Below, piece after piece: positions 63,923-64,000 of a DNA stretch of 64,000 nt. The notes below the pieces were generated by a model. That model saw nothing but the letters and a program-made list of their open reading frames with translations, was not told the DNA's origin and ran no database searches. Within the stretch, counting starts at the first letter, position 1. Each line of letters opens with the position of its first letter. The translations under genes and the position numbers were made by a program. Source of the stretch: Neopestalotiopsis rosae (lineage: Eukaryota; Ascomycota; Sordariomycetes; Amphisphaeriales; Sporocadaceae); the NCBI GenBank assembly GCA_023078685.1, contig JALGAS010000002.1, positions 682,001-746,000 of the forward strand, given 5' to 3'.

Positions 63923-64000
63923 CTTTAAAGTGACCACACGAATCAGTATTGAATAACTCGTATAATTCGCAGCAAGCACCTCTGTTGACGGGATGCCGTT
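63923..64000 (-). other. Probable intron of the Zn2Cys6 gene running off the window
   Basis: The frame before the VRCNRE exon shows no paired cysteines in any phase and ends in TTTAAAG, an acceptable acceptor. I read these bases as the end of an intron whose donor lies beyond the window. Confidence 0.5.

Noticed and set aside
63923..64000. First half of the zinc cluster in the last bases of the window
   Set aside because: All three frames were read; none gives the C-x2-C pair at the right distance, so it most likely lies in an exon outside the window.

Overview
The window looks like nuclear DNA of a filamentous ascomycete, probably a Sordariomycete. The genes are split by many short introns (about 48-166 nt) with GTAAGT-like donors, CTAAC/CTGAC-like branch sites and YAG acceptors. 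Coding density is moderate, the flanks are long, and the gene set (Hog1, Csf1, Avl9, an eEF2 ending in YYDKL, Zn2Cys6 and C2H2 regulators) is fungal. I saw no transposon, rRNA, convincing tRNA, CRISPR array or virus.

Layout. 1-10.5 kb is housekeeping: a 5-formyltetrahydrofolate cyclo-ligase (+) convergent with the spliceosomal protein SmE (-), then an Mtr10/transportin-SR type karyopherin (+) convergent with elongation factor 2 (-). 12-14 kb has a DUF4743-Nudix hydrolase (+) convergent with a small GNAT acetyltransferase (-). 14.6-27.5 kb holds the giant Csf1/BLTP-type lipid-transfer protein (-, about 3,244 aa), head to head with a TMEM184/Ost-alpha (DUF300, Hfl1-like) membrane protein (+). 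29-31.4 kb is an MFS transporter. 36.6-42 kb has the Hog1 stress MAP kinase and an amino-acid permease, both (+). 44-49.4 kb has the Avl9 late-secretory protein (+) convergent with an F-box protein (-). 50.9-54.1 kb is a large C2H2 plus fungal-specific-domain regulator (-). About 7 kb with no recognisable gene follows, then a Zn2Cys6 regulator (-) whose first exon lies beyond the right edge.

The genes do not form one pathway or a secondary-metabolite cluster. The only functional links I can suggest are the divergent pair of membrane-protein genes (CSF1 and the DUF300 gene) and the presence in one window of HOG1 and eEF2. In yeast, eEF2 is a target of the Hog1-dependent kinase Rck2; here the residue matching yeast Thr57 is Met.

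Exon structures were built by hand from splice consensus, reading frame and family similarity recalled from memory; no alignment or RNA data were used. The most unusual items are two very small internal exons (8 and 18 nt), an 8-nt first coding exon, a probable GC-AG intron, a 14-bp palindrome around an E-box in the CSF1/DUF300 promoter, and two long gene-poor tracts.
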